NCBI GenBank assembly: GCA_014655195.1
Contig: BNBH01000013.1
Span: forward strand, 158,395 to 222,394
Length of the DNA stretch: 64,000 nt
Source: Streptomyces cellulosae
GTDB lineage: Bacteria; Actinomycetota; Actinomycetes; Streptomycetales; Streptomycetaceae
Direction: 5' to 3'
Position numbers and translations under genes: made by a program
Notes under the pieces: model-generated
Told to the model about the DNA's origin: nothing
The model's database searches: none
The model's input: the letters and a program-made list of their open reading frames with translations, nothing else
Shown here: in pieces, positions 41,517-50,687 of the stretch
How positions within the stretch are numbered: the stretch's first letter is position 1
How the letters are laid out: every line of letters begins with the position of its first letter

Positions 41517-42031
41517 CCGCGCCCAGTACCTTCGGACTGAGCCATGAGGCCCGCAACCTGCACTGGCTGCTGACGAACCTCGTCGAGGAGGTGCCCGGCA
41601 TCCAGTCCGTCGCCGTGGTCTCCTCCGACGGCCTGCTGCTCCTCTCCTCCGACGAGGCGCTCGCCCACGCCCGCAGCGGACCCGCTCCGCAGCAGCGGGG
41701 CCCGCGCGGCTCCTCCGCCGACCTGGCCACCGTCGTGTCCGGCATCGGCAGCCTCACCGTCGGCGCCTCCAAGCTGATGGACTACGGCCCCGTCAAGCAC
41801 ACGATGGTCGCCATGGACGAGGGCAGCCTCTTCGTGATGTCCATCAGCGACGGCTCGCTGCTCGGCGTGCACGGCTCCGCGGAGTGCGACATGAGCGTCG
41901 TGGCGTACCACATGGCTCTGTTCGTCGGCCGCGCCGGCCACGTCCTGACCCCCGAACTCCGCAACGAACTGCGCCGAAGCCTGGAGACCGCAGGGAGCGC
42001 GGGGCACGAGTCCGCCGGGAGCCCCCGATGA
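41513..42031 (+). CDS. cvnB: Conservon roadblock/LC7 protein CvnB
   Basis: A 172-residue protein with the roadblock/LC7 fold (LHWLLTNLVEEVPGIQSVAV, MVAMDEGSLFVMSIS, VVAYHMALFVGRAG). It likely works with the GTPase CvnD, as MglB with MglA. The start is a TTG overlapping the cvnA stop (TTGA), supported by GGAGG 7 bases upstream. The last 15 residues are polar. Confidence 0.9.
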   Translation: MTAPSTFGLSHEARNLHWLLTNLVEEVPGIQSVAVVSSDGLLLLSSDEALAHARSGPAPQQRGPRGSSADLATVVSGIGSLTVGASKLMDYGPVKHTMVAMDEGSLFVMSISDGSLLGVHGSAECDMSVVAYHMALFVGRAGHVLTPELRNELRRSLETAGSAGHESAGSPR

Positions 42032-42456
42032 GCAGTGCCCCGAAGCACCAGCTCCCCGTCCGCGGCGGGGACCGTAAACCCGCCCGAGTGCGCCCCTATT
42101 CGCTCACCGGGGGCCGCACCCGCTTCGGCCACGTCCTGCTGGTCGAGACGTTCGTCGGCGCCACGGCCGCCACCGCCGCGATCGAGGCCTCCGACGAGCG
42201 CAAGGAGCTCACCTCCGGCGGCCTCGCCCGGGTCATGCCGGAGGTGCGCGCCATCGTCGAACTGTGCCGGCGCATGCGGACGGTGGCCGAGATCGCCGCG
42301 CTGCTGCAGATGCCGCTCGGCGTGGTCCGCGTGCTGCTGAGCGACCTCGCGGACCAGGGAAAGATCCGTGTCTACGGAACGGGCACCGGCCACGGCACGG
42401 GCCGCCCGGACCGCGCGCTGCTGGAAAGGGTGCTGAGTGGACTCCGCCGTCTCTGA
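42028..42456 (+). CDS. cvnC: Conservon DUF742 protein CvnC
   Basis: A 142-residue DUF742 protein. It has the winged-helix-like region VRAIVELCRRMRTVAEIAALL and MPLGVVRVLLSDLADQGKIRV. ATG 42028 overlaps the cvnB stop as ATGA. Conservons join the four proteins in a membrane signalling complex likened to eukaryotic G-protein receptors; DUF742 is thought to bridge. Confidence 0.9.
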   Translation: MSSAPKHQLPVRGGDRKPARVRPYSLTGGRTRFGHVLLVETFVGATAATAAIEASDERKELTSGGLARVMPEVRAIVELCRRMRTVAEIAALLQMPLGVVRVLLSDLADQGKIRVYGTGTGHGTGRPDRALLERVLSGLRRL

Positions 42457-43075
42457 CGCCGCACCCGGCGTCACTCCGCTCGTCCAGGGGGACGAGCCCC
42501 TGCTGCCCTGGCAGACGGACCCCACCCGGGCCCCGGTCGCCACGAAGATAGTCGTGGCCGGCGGCTTCGGCGTCGGCAAGACCACCCTCGTCGGCTCCGT
42601 CTCCGAGATCACGCCTCTGCAGACCGAGGCGCTGATGACCGAGGCGAGCGAGGAGACCGACGACCTCACCGCCACGCCGGACAAGTCGACCACCACCGTC
42701 GCCATGGACTTCGGGCGCATCACGCTCGACGACGACCTGGTGCTGTACCTGTTCGGCACGCCCGGCCAGCAGCGGTTCTGGTTCATGTGGGACGACCTGG
42801 TGCGCGGAGCGATCGGCGCCGTCGTGCTCGCCGACACCCGCAGGCTCAAGGACTGCTGGCCCGCGCTGGACTACTTCGAGAGCTGCGGACTGCCGTACGT
42901 CGTGGCCGTGAACCACTTCGACGGCAGCGAGTGCTACGAACCCGAGGACGTGCGGGAGGCCCTCACGATCCCGGCGCACATACCTGTCATGATCATGGAT
43001 GCGCGCCGCCGGATCTCGGTCATCGAGACCCTCTTGTCCCTCGTGGGCCACGCGCTCGACGAAACCCCCGAGTAG
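42437..43075 (+). CDS. cvnD: Conservon GTPase CvnD
   Basis: A 212-residue ATP/GTP-binding protein of the MglA-like family. P-loop VVAGGFGVGKTTLVGSVSE (G1, about residue 38), switch region TTTVAMDFGRI, G3 as LFGTPGQQRFWFMWDD, and AVNHFDG in place of NKxD at G4. GTG 42437 has GGAAAGG upstream and overlaps cvnC by 20 bases. A monooxygenase follows at 21 bases. Confidence 0.92.
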   Translation: MDSAVSDAAPGVTPLVQGDEPLLPWQTDPTRAPVATKIVVAGGFGVGKTTLVGSVSEITPLQTEALMTEASEETDDLTATPDKSTTTVAMDFGRITLDDDLVLYLFGTPGQQRFWFMWDDLVRGAIGAVVLADTRRLKDCWPALDYFESCGLPYVVAVNHFDGSECYEPEDVREALTIPAHIPVMIMDARRRISVIETLLSLVGHALDETPE

Positions 43076-43096
43076 CCCCTTAGGAGCGTCCCCCGT

Positions 43097-44359
43097 ATGC
43101 GGAAGATACTCGTCGTGGGGGCCGGCCAGTCCGGTCTCCAGCTCGCCCTGGGACTCCAGTCGCAAGGGTACGAGGTCACCCTCATGTCCAACCGGACCGC
43201 GGACGAGATCCGCACCGGCCGGGTCATGTCCACGCAGTGCATGTTCCACACCGCCCTGCAGCACGAGCGTGACCTGCAGCTGAACTTCTGGGAGTCCCAG
43301 GCCCCGAAGATCCAGGGCCTCGGCGTCTCGGTCGCCGCCCCCGGCTCCTTCGACCCGGGCCCCTCGCAGCGGGCGATCGACTGGCTGGGCCGCCTCGACG
43401 GGTTCGCGCAGTCGGTGGACCAGCGGGTCAAGATGGCCGGCTGGATGGAGACCTTCGCGCAGCGCGGCGGACAGCTCGTCATCCACGGCGCGGCCGTCGG
43501 CGACCTCGACTACCTCGCCCGCGCCTACGACCTGGTGCTCATCGCCGCGGGCAAGGGCGAGCTGGTGCAGATGTTCTCCCGCGACCCCGAGCGCTCCCCG
43601 TACTCCACCCCGCAGCGCGCCCTCGCCGTCGCCTACGTGCACGGCATGGGCCCGCGCCCGGAGCACCCGGACACCGAGGCGGTCCGCTGCAACCTGGTGC
43701 CCGGCGTCGGCGAGATGTTCATCATGCCGACGTACACCACGTCCGGCCGCGCCGACATCCTGTTCTGGGAGGGCATCCCCGGCGGCCCGCTCGACGCGTT
43801 CGCGGACGTCAAGGACCCGGCCGAGCACCTCTCCTTGACCCTGGAGCTGATGGAGAAGTTCCTGCCCTGGGAGTACGCGCGCGCCACCAAGGTCGAACTG
43901 ACCGACGCCGGCGGCACCCTGGCCGGCCGCTACGCCCCGACCGTCCGCAACCCCGTCGGCCGGCTGCCCTCCGGCGGCCTGGTGCTGGGCGTCGCCGACG
44001 TCGTCGTGGCCAACGACCCGATCACCGGCCAGGGCTCCAACTCCGCGTCCAAGTGCGCCGCCGCCTACCTCGCCTCGATCGTCGAGCACGGCGACAAGCC
44101 GTTCGACGAGGACTGGATGCGGCAGACCTTCGACCGCTACTGGGAGACCGCCCAGTACGTGACCAAGTGGACGAACGCCATGCTGGCGCCGCCGCCGGAG
44201 CACGTCCTGAATCTGATCGGCGCCGCCGGGCAGATGCAGCCCGTCGCCGACCGCTTCGCCAACGGCTTCAACGACCCGGCCGACTTCGAGAACTTCTTCT
44301 ACGAGCCGGAGAAGACGAACGCCTACCTGGCCGAGGTCGCCGCCGCGGCCGGCGCGTAG
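43097..44359 (+). CDS. StyA-like FAD-dependent monooxygenase (styrene/indole monooxygenase family), conservon-linked
   Basis: A 420-residue flavoprotein of the group E monooxygenases that epoxidise alkenes using a separate flavin reductase. The FAD-binding site is ILVVGAGQSGLQLALGLQSQ at the N-terminus, with a second FAD motif AYDLVLIAAGKGELV at about residue 138 and the late GVADVVVANDPITGQGSN. No flavin reductase gene is adjacent. It starts 21 bases after cvnD on the same strand, so it is probably the fifth gene of the conservon operon; some conservons similarly end with a P450. Its 3' end overlaps the convergent NlpC gene by 37 bases. Confidence 0.9.
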   Translation: MRKILVVGAGQSGLQLALGLQSQGYEVTLMSNRTADEIRTGRVMSTQCMFHTALQHERDLQLNFWESQAPKIQGLGVSVAAPGSFDPGPSQRAIDWLGRLDGFAQSVDQRVKMAGWMETFAQRGGQLVIHGAAVGDLDYLARAYDLVLIAAGKGELVQMFSRDPERSPYSTPQRALAVAYVHGMGPRPEHPDTEAVRCNLVPGVGEMFIMPTYTTSGRADILFWEGIPGGPLDAFADVKDPAEHLSLTLELMEKFLPWEYARATKVELTDAGGTLAGRYAPTVRNPVGRLPSGGLVLGVADVVVANDPITGQGSNSASKCAAAYLASIVEHGDKPFDEDWMRQTFDRYWETAQYVTKWTNAMLAPPPEHVLNLIGAAGQMQPVADRFANGFNDPADFENFFYEPEKTNAYLAEVAAAAGA

Positions 44360-45492
44360 CCGGCGCCGTACCCCTCGTCGGACCCGTCCGTCGCCCCCTC
44401 GGGGAGCTCCGGCGGCACATAGTGCTCCAGGGGCTCCCCGCCGGGGTCGGGCCGCACCGCGCCCAGCACCGGGTTCGCCGCGACGGGCGACACCTTGACC
44501 CGCGCGCCGGGCCGCGGCGCCTGCACCACCATCCCGTCGCCCAGGTACAGGGCGACGTGCGTGGCGTCGCGGAAGTACACGACGAGGTCGCCCGGCCGCA
44601 GCTCCGTCAGGTCGATCCGCTCCAGCCGCGCCCACTGCTCCTGGCTGGTCCGCGGCACCTCGGCGCCCGCCGCGCGCCACGCCTCCGAGGTCAGCCCCGA
44701 GCAGTCGTACGTCTCCGGGCCCTCCGCGCCCCACTCGTACGGCTTGCCGAGCTGCTCCACCGCGTACCGCACCGCCCGCTCACCGGCGGCGGACGGGGCG
44801 CCGACGCCGCTCAGCGCGCCGGACGCCACCAGTTCCCGCTGCGCCTCGTCGACCCGGCCGCGCTCCAGCTCGGCCAGCTCCGCGAGCTGCTCCGCGGTGA
44901 GCGACGCGAGCAACTCCTCGACGTCCCGCAGCCGTTCCACCACCTGGTCGTGTTCCTTCTTGCGCCGCTCGGTGAGCGCCAGCCGCGCGTCCAGCGCCGT
45001 GCGCGCCCGCCGCGCCAGCTCGTCCGCCTCCTCGGCGTCCCCGGTCAGCCGGCCCACCGTGTGCGCCCGCTCCCGCGCGAGCTGCCCGATCACATGCCCC
45101 TGCTCCAGGGCCCGCTGCGGGTCGCGCGCCAACAGCAGACGGACGTAGGGGGAGATGCCGCTCAGCGACTGGTACTGCTGCCGGGCGAGCCGTCCGGCGG
45201 CGCCCTTGCTGTCGTGCAGGGAGAGCCGGGTGCGGGCCAGCGCCTTCTCCAGCCGCTCCGTCTCGGCGCGCTGCTTCCTGAGCGCCTCCTCGGTGGCGTT
45301 GTAGCGCTCGGTGGCCTTCTCGGCCTCCCGGTACAGGGCCTGAAGGTCCGTCAGCAGCTCGGGGACGGAGCGGCCGCCGGACGCGGCGGCACCGCCGCCC
45401 GGCTCCGGGGCGGCCGCCGCGGGCAAAGGCGCCAGCACGGTCCCGGCCGCCAGCGCCGCCGTACACACCAGACGCAGAAGCATTCCTGACAC
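44323..45492 (-). CDS. Secreted NlpC/P60 peptidoglycan hydrolase with coiled-coil
   Basis: A 389-residue endopeptidase cutting peptidoglycan stems. Signal peptide at residues 1-28 (LLRLVCTAALAAGTVLAPL). Two long coiled-coil stretches span about 40-200 (EAEKATERYNATEEALRKQ onward), as in RipA/PcsB-type hydrolases whose coil holds the domain inactive until contact with a divisome partner. The catalytic domain is C-terminal: Cys in YDCSGLTSEAWRAAG (about 263), His in DATHVALYLGDG. GTG 45492 has GGAGGTGA upstream; ATG 45483 is an alternative. It faces the monooxygenase gene with a 37-base overlap. Confidence 0.9.
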   Translation of the reverse strand: MSGMLLRLVCTAALAAGTVLAPLPAAAAPEPGGGAAASGGRSVPELLTDLQALYREAEKATERYNATEEALRKQRAETERLEKALARTRLSLHDSKGAAGRLARQQYQSLSGISPYVRLLLARDPQRALEQGHVIGQLARERAHTVGRLTGDAEEADELARRARTALDARLALTERRKKEHDQVVERLRDVEELLASLTAEQLAELAELERGRVDEAQRELVASGALSGVGAPSAAGERAVRYAVEQLGKPYEWGAEGPETYDCSGLTSEAWRAAGAEVPRTSQEQWARLERIDLTELRPGDLVVYFRDATHVALYLGDGMVVQAPRPGARVKVSPVAANPVLGAVRPDPGGEPLEHYVPPELPEGATDGSDEGYGAGYAPAAAATSAR

Positions 45493-45595
45493 GCCATCAC
45501 CTCCGACGCGGGGCGGCTCGTCCGCTCCGCACCGCGAGCATCAGGGGGGTGTGCGCGGTCCGCTCGCCGAGTGTGCGCGGTTCGGCGCAACGGGG

Positions 45596-45928
45596 TCACC
45601 CGTCGGCGTCGTCCGGCTTGCCCTCCGGCGTGGCGTCAGGACGCGGCGCCGGCTTCGACCACGGCCACCGCCGCTCGCTCCCGGCCCGGCCCGTGGGGTC
45701 GTAGAGGTACTTCCAGCGGGCGGTCAGGCCGGTGAGTCTGCCGCTGCCGCGCGGCACCCTCCGGTACACCAGCACGGTGGACGGCCCGCCGTCCGGCGCC
45801 GGGACCGGGATGCGGTACGTCTTGGGCGGGTGCCCGGTGATGCCGAGCAGCACAGGCAGGACGCGCCCGTCCATGGGGCCGCCCTCGAAGGGGGTGTCTT
45901 CGCTCTTCACCCCACCAGTCTCGGCCAT
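45596..45928 (-). CDS. Hypothetical small protein
   Basis: A 110-residue soluble protein without recognised domain. The centre, KTYRIPVPAPDGGPSTVLVY and GLTARWKYLYDP, is compatible with a small beta-rich fold; the C-terminus is Pro/Lys-rich. It follows the TetR gene by 22 bases on the same strand. The start at ATG 45928 is the first in frame; a GTG at 45910 is also possible. Confidence 0.6.
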   Translation of the reverse strand: MAETGGVKSEDTPFEGGPMDGRVLPVLLGITGHPPKTYRIPVPAPDGGPSTVLVYRRVPRGSGRLTGLTARWKYLYDPTGRAGSERRWPWSKPAPRPDATPEGKPDDADG

Positions 45929-45950
45929 CGGCCGGGGACCCCGGCCCAGG

Positions 45951-46604
45951 TCACAGGTCCGCGGCCAGCGCCTGCACCAGGGTGTCGGTCTGCGCGTCCC
46001 GCCGCGCGGTCACCGTCAGCACCGCCACGAACTGCTCCACCAGCCAGTCCCGCAGCTCCTCGGGCGGTGGCTGCTTGTCCTCGTCGAGCCAGATCAGGGA
46101 GGCGGCCTCCACGGCCGTGATCCACGTCCGGATGGTCATCCGCAGCCGCGGCCCGGGCTCCTCCACGCCGAGATGGCGCAGGATGTGCTCGGCCGCGGCC
46201 CGCCGCACCCCGTCCACGATGGCGGTCGTACGGGAGGTCTCCACCACGCTGCCGCCCTGGAGCAGGGCGCTGAAGCCGGCGTCGTGGCGGCCGACGAAGT
46301 CGAGGTAGCGCTCCACGGCCCGGGTCAGCCGGGGCAGCAGCGGGCCCTCCTCCGGCTCGTCGAAGCAGTCGCGCAGCTCGTCGGCGGCGGACATGAGGGC
46401 CGCCTCGTAGAGCTGCTGCTTGCCGCCGGGGAAGTACCGGTAGACCAGGGGCCGCGACACCCCGGCCGCCTCCGCCACGTCGTCCAGCGACACCTCCTCC
46501 GGCACCTGGTGGGCGAAGAGGGTCAGCGCGGCCTCCAGCAGCTGGCTGCGGCGCTCCTCGACGCTGAGGCGCCGGTAGGCGGGGGTGGGGGCCTGCGAGG
46601 TCAT
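45951..46604 (-). CDS. TetR-family transcriptional regulator
   Basis: A 217-residue repressor. The HTH is SLDDVAEAAGVSRPLVYRYF (about residues 40-60); the all-helical ligand domain follows. It is downstream of the AurF-like oxygenase gene (94 bases) on the same strand. A CTGACAGGCAG element upstream of the oxygenase could be its operator. The inducer is unknown; lipid-linked regulators have a similar arrangement but this is only a suggestion. Confidence 0.9.
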   Translation of the reverse strand: MTSQAPTPAYRRLSVEERRSQLLEAALTLFAHQVPEEVSLDDVAEAAGVSRPLVYRYFPGGKQQLYEAALMSAADELRDCFDEPEEGPLLPRLTRAVERYLDFVGRHDAGFSALLQGGSVVETSRTTAIVDGVRRAAAEHILRHLGVEEPGPRLRMTIRTWITAVEAASLIWLDEDKQPPPEELRDWLVEQFVAVLTVTARRDAQTDTLVQALAADL

Positions 46605-46698
46605 GCCCGCAGCGTAACCGGCCGTGGCCGGCGCACGGGGGGCGCGGGCCCGCCCCGGCCGGATCCCGGCCTCTCGCCCCGCTCTGCGGAACGCCTGG

Positions 46699-47634
46699 TC
46701 AGGCCAGCAGTCCCGAGGAACGCCAGAGCCTGCGGCCCACGCCCCGCAGCACGCCGATGTCGTCGAGGAAGTCCGTGAGCTTCTTCGCGCCCTGCTGCAT
46801 CACCTCGCGCCGGTGCGCGCTCGCCCGCACCTGCGCGACGGCCTCGCGGCGGTCCAGGCCGACGTTCGTGTAGACCTCCGGGTTCACGAACGCCACCGAG
46901 AAGACCCGGGCGAACTCGCCCGACGACATCCGCGTGAACTCCTGCGACCAGCGCGGCGCGGTCATCATCTGCCGCCGCAGCTCCTCACGCGCGTACCGCA
47001 CGTGCCGCGACTCCTCGATCACATGGATGCGCGTGACGCCCCGGATCAGCGGCTGCACCCGCTCGTCGGGGAAGGTCAGCCGCTGCATCCAGTCCAGCAC
47101 CTCCTCGCCGAGGAGGGTCGCGGTGAACGAGCCCGGGGTCGTGGAGATCGTCTTGAACAGGCGCCCCAGGTTGTGGTGGACGCGGCTCACCGGGTACCAG
47201 GGGGTGTCGCTGTGCGCGATCACCCGGGCGAACATCTTGGAGTGCCGGCACTCGTCCTCGATCTCGGTGAGGGCGTACCGCACATGCGCGCTGGTCGCGG
47301 ACTTGTCGTAGATGTGGCGGACCAGCAGCTGCATCAGGATCAGCTCGAACCAGATGCCGAGGGAGGCGAGCGCGGCGGCCTCGTGCCGGGAGAGCAGCAG
47401 ACGCTGCTCCTCGCTCATCCGCCGCCACAGCGGGGTGCCGTACAGCGACACCAGTTCCGGCGGCCAGAACCACTTGCCGTCCTCGAACGGCGCCTCCCAG
47501 TCCAGCTCCGTGTCCGGGTCGAAGGAGTGCTTCGCGGAGGACTCCAGCAGCCGCAGGGCCACCGACTCCCGGTTCCTGAGCTGCCCGAGGGCGTCCCGCA
47601 GGCCGTCGAGCGCGTCGGTCTCCGACAGGGTCAT
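46699..47634 (-). CDS. AurF-like diiron oxygenase
   Basis: A 311-residue non-heme diiron protein of the p-aminobenzoate N-oxygenase family. Iron ligands are seen as SRHEAAALASLGIWFELIL (first Glu and a Glu nearby), EIEDECRHSKMFARV (Glu-x-x-His, about residue 130) and VIEESRHVRYAREEL (Glu-x-x-His, about 215). AurF itself oxidises an aryl amine to a nitro group; broader actinobacterial members also act on lipids or have unknown substrates. ATG 47634 has GAGGTGG upstream. It lies first, before the TetR gene. Confidence 0.88.
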   Translation of the reverse strand: MTLSETDALDGLRDALGQLRNRESVALRLLESSAKHSFDPDTELDWEAPFEDGKWFWPPELVSLYGTPLWRRMSEEQRLLLSRHEAAALASLGIWFELILMQLLVRHIYDKSATSAHVRYALTEIEDECRHSKMFARVIAHSDTPWYPVSRVHHNLGRLFKTISTTPGSFTATLLGEEVLDWMQRLTFPDERVQPLIRGVTRIHVIEESRHVRYAREELRRQMMTAPRWSQEFTRMSSGEFARVFSVAFVNPEVYTNVGLDRREAVAQVRASAHRREVMQQGAKKLTDFLDDIGVLRGVGRRLWRSSGLLA

Positions 47635-47789
47635 GACGGTTCCACCTCGGGGCGTCTCGGGTTACCGGCAGGTCACCTTTATGAGACTGCCTGTCAGCAA
47701 GCCCGTCAATCCCTCACGCACGACTTGTCACCGACCGGTCCGCGCCCTCCTGCGTCCGTCCGGGTGGGAAGGGGGTGCGGAGCGAGAAG

Positions 47790-47812
47790 GCGCACGGGGT
47801 CGGGCCGTGCGC
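47790..47812 (-). terminator. Terminator of the ftsW-pbp operon
   Basis: GCGCACGG pairs perfectly with CCGTGCGC around a 7-base loop, 11 bases past the PBP stop. Confidence 0.65.
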
Positions 47813-47822
47813 GCGACTTGAG

Positions 47823-49283
47823 TCACTCGTGCCGCAGCACCGCCTCCATCACCGCCCGGGCCACCGGTGCCGCCGTGCCGCCGCCGCTGATCTCGCGGCG
47901 GCTGCCCTCGCCGTCCTCCACCACCACGGCCACCGCCACCCTCGGCTCCAGCTCGTCCTCGCGCTGCGCCCAGGAGATGAACCAGGCGTACGGCATGCCC
48001 GAGTTGCCCAGCCCGTGCTGGGCGGTGCCGGTCTTGCCGCCGACCACGGCGCCCGGGATCGCCGCCTTCCTGCCGGTGCCGTCCTCCACCACCCCGCGCA
48101 TCAGCTCCCGCAGCCGGCTCGCCGTCGCCGGGAGCATGGCCCGCCGCACCGCGCCCGACCCCGCCGCGGACACCGTGCCGCCGCTCGCCCGCGTGGTCCG
48201 CTCCACCAGGTACGGCTCGCGCACCTGCCCGCCGCTCGCCACGGCCGCCGCGACCATCGCCATCTGCAGCGGCGTGGCCCGCGTGTTGTACTGCCCGATC
48301 GACGACAGGGCGAGCTGCGCCGCGTCCACCGTGGTGTCGAAGGTGGAGGGCGCCACCCGGAACGGGATGCGCAGCTCCGGGTCGTTGAAACCGAAGCTCT
48401 CCGCCGTCCGCCGCATCCGCGACACCCCCGTGGTGACCCCGAGCTGCGCGAACACCGTGTTGCAGGACCGCACGAACGCGTCCCGCAGTGTGGCGTTCCG
48501 GCACTCCTTCGCCCCGTTGACCAGCCGGGTCGTCGTCCCCGGCAGCAGATACGGGTCGGGGGAGCGGGTCGGCCGGTCGACGCCCTTCACCACGCCCGCG
48601 TCCAGCGCCGCCGCCGCGGTGACCACCTTGAACGTCGACCCCGGGGGATAGGTGCGCTGCACCGCCCGGTTCAGCATCGGCCGGTCCGGGTCGGCGTTCA
48701 GCCGCGCCCACGTCTCCCGCGCCGTCCTGCCGTTCCCCGACAGCGGCTCCGGGTCGTACGACGGCACCGACACCAGCGCCAGGATCTGCCCGGTCGACGG
48801 CTCCACCGCCGCCACCGCGCCCTTCCGCCCGCGCAGGCCGTTGTACGCCGCCCGCTGCGCCCGCGGGTCGATCGTCGTCAGCACGTCGCCGCCCGCGCTG
48901 CGGGAGCGGGTGAACTCGTTCCACAGCGGCAGCGGCTGGAGCAGGGGGGCGGCCCCCGACAGCACCGCGTCCTCCGTGGCCTCCAGCAGCGTCGTGCCGT
49001 ACTCCTGCGAGGCGAAACCCGTCACCGGCGCGTACAACGGCCCGTTCCTGTACGTCCGTTCGTAGCGCAGGTGTTCGCCGGTGTCGCGGGACCCGGTGAC
49101 CGGGCGGCCGTCGACCAGGATGTCGCCGCGCGGCTGCTGGTAGCGCACGATCGCGGCACGGCGGTTGGCCGGGCTGGCCTCGTAGTCCTCCGCGTGGATC
49201 ACCTGCACCCGGGCCGCGTTGACCAGCAGCGCGACCAGCAGCAGCGCGCAGAACAGCGCCGCGTGCCGGATGTGCCGGGTCAC
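47823..49283 (-). CDS. Penicillin-binding protein 2-type transpeptidase (FtsI/PbpA-like)
   Basis: A class B-type PBP of 486 residues that cross-links peptidoglycan outside the membrane. One membrane anchor near the N-terminus (FCALLLVALLVNAARVQVI), a dimerisation domain, then the transpeptidase with SxxK in PPGSTFKVV (about 218), SxN in FVRSCNTVFAQLG and KTG in GGKTGTAQHG. GTG 49283 overlaps the FtsW stop (GTGA). Unlike the main division FtsI it sits outside the dcw cluster, paired with a SEDS protein; such extra pairs in Streptomyces act in growth or sporulation septation. Confidence 0.93.
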   Translation of the reverse strand: MTRHIRHAALFCALLLVALLVNAARVQVIHAEDYEASPANRRAAIVRYQQPRGDILVDGRPVTGSRDTGEHLRYERTYRNGPLYAPVTGFASQEYGTTLLEATEDAVLSGAAPLLQPLPLWNEFTRSRSAGGDVLTTIDPRAQRAAYNGLRGRKGAVAAVEPSTGQILALVSVPSYDPEPLSGNGRTARETWARLNADPDRPMLNRAVQRTYPPGSTFKVVTAAAALDAGVVKGVDRPTRSPDPYLLPGTTTRLVNGAKECRNATLRDAFVRSCNTVFAQLGVTTGVSRMRRTAESFGFNDPELRIPFRVAPSTFDTTVDAAQLALSSIGQYNTRATPLQMAMVAAAVASGGQVREPYLVERTTRASGGTVSAAGSGAVRRAMLPATASRLRELMRGVVEDGTGRKAAIPGAVVGGKTGTAQHGLGNSGMPYAWFISWAQREDELEPRVAVAVVVEDGEGSRREISGGGTAAPVARAVMEAVLRHE

Positions 49284-50644
49284 CGGAGCGCACCCGGGGC
49301 GGCGGCCTGGCGCCGCGCGCTGTCGCTGAGCCGGACCAGCAGCGCCACGATCGCCCAGTTGGTCACCACCGAGGAGCCGCCCTGCGCCAGGAACGGCATG
49401 GCCATCCCGGTCAGCGGGATCAGCCCGGTCACCCCGCCCGCGATCACGAACACCTGGAGCGCCACCAGCGAGGCCAGCCCCACGGCGAGCAGCCGCCCGA
49501 ACGGGTCGCGCAGCGCCAGTCCGGCCCGGTAGCCGCGCTCCACCAGCAGCCCGTACAGCAGGAACACCGCGGACAGTCCGGCCAGGCCGAGCTCCTCGCC
49601 GGCCGTCGCCAGGATGAAGTCGGACTTCACGGCGAACCCGATCAGTACAGAGTGCCCGAGCCCCAGCCCCGAGCCGAGGATGCCGCCCTCGGCGAAGGCG
49701 AACAGCGACTGGGCGAGCTGATCGGGGCCCTCGCCCGCCTCGATGGACGCGAACGGGTGCAGCCAGGTCTCGATCCGGTGGTGCACGTGCGGCTCGAGAC
49801 GGCCCACCGCGACCGCGCCCAGCGACGCCAGCAGCAGCCCCACCGCGATCCAGCCGGTGCGGCCGGTGGCGACGTACAGCAGAACGACGAACAGACCGAA
49901 GAACAGCAGCGAGGTGCCGAGGTCCCGCTCCAGGACCAGCACGCCCACGCTGACCAGCCACACGGCGAGGATCGGCCCGAGCACCCGTCCGGTGGGCAGT
50001 TGCATCCTCCACACGCGGCGTCCCGCGTACGTCAGCGCACCGCGGTTCGCGGCCAGGTACGCGGCGAAGAACACCGCCAGCAGCACCTTCGCGAACTCAC
50101 CCGGCTGGATGGAGAAGCCCGCCACCCGGATCCAGATGCGGGCGCCGTTCACCGCGGGGAAGAGGATCGGCACGGTCAGCAGGACCAGCGCGACGGTCAC
50201 GCACACATAGGTGTAGCGCTGGAGCACCCGGTGGTCGCGCAGCACCAGGATCACCGCGATGAACAGCGCCACCCCGAGCGTCGACCAGATCAGCTGGGCC
50301 GGGGCGGCCCGGTCGCCGGGCGTCTCCAGGTCCAGCCGGTAGATGAGCACCAGGCCCATCCCGTTGAGCAGCACCCCGATCGGCAGCGGCAGCGGGTCGG
50401 CCAGCGGGGCCCGCCAGCGCACCGCCAGATGGGCGAGCACCGCGAGCACCCCGAGCCCGGCGCCGTAACCGGCGGCGCCGGGCGGGACGGTGCCGTTCCT
50501 GGCGAGGCCGACGGCGCAGTAGCCGTACACCGACAGTCCGACGGCCAGGACGATGAGGGCGAGTTCCACGCCGCGGCGCCCGGTGAGACGCACGGTGGGC
50601 GCGGGCGGGTCCGCCGTCGCCAGGGTGATACCGGCCTTGCTCAT
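49280..50644 (-). CDS. SEDS-family peptidoglycan polymerase (FtsW/RodA-like)
   Basis: A 454-residue glycosyltransferase with about 10-12 membrane helices. RIWIRVAGFSIQPGEFAKVL and LERDLGTSLLFFGLF hold conserved family residues (the Asp of the active site is in the latter), and IPLTGMAMPFLAQGGSSVV is the C-terminal signature. It polymerises glycan strands and works with the PBP encoded immediately downstream by an overlapping gene. ATG 50644. No stage-specific promoter is evident upstream. Confidence 0.93.
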   Translation of the reverse strand: MSKAGITLATADPPAPTVRLTGRRGVELALIVLAVGLSVYGYCAVGLARNGTVPPGAAGYGAGLGVLAVLAHLAVRWRAPLADPLPLPIGVLLNGMGLVLIYRLDLETPGDRAAPAQLIWSTLGVALFIAVILVLRDHRVLQRYTYVCVTVALVLLTVPILFPAVNGARIWIRVAGFSIQPGEFAKVLLAVFFAAYLAANRGALTYAGRRVWRMQLPTGRVLGPILAVWLVSVGVLVLERDLGTSLLFFGLFVVLLYVATGRTGWIAVGLLLASLGAVAVGRLEPHVHHRIETWLHPFASIEAGEGPDQLAQSLFAFAEGGILGSGLGLGHSVLIGFAVKSDFILATAGEELGLAGLSAVFLLYGLLVERGYRAGLALRDPFGRLLAVGLASLVALQVFVIAGGVTGLIPLTGMAMPFLAQGGSSVVTNWAIVALLVRLSDSARRQAAAPGALR

Positions 50645-50687
50645 GTCCGGAACTTACCCACTTGCGACGCTTCGTGTGGTGCGCTCA

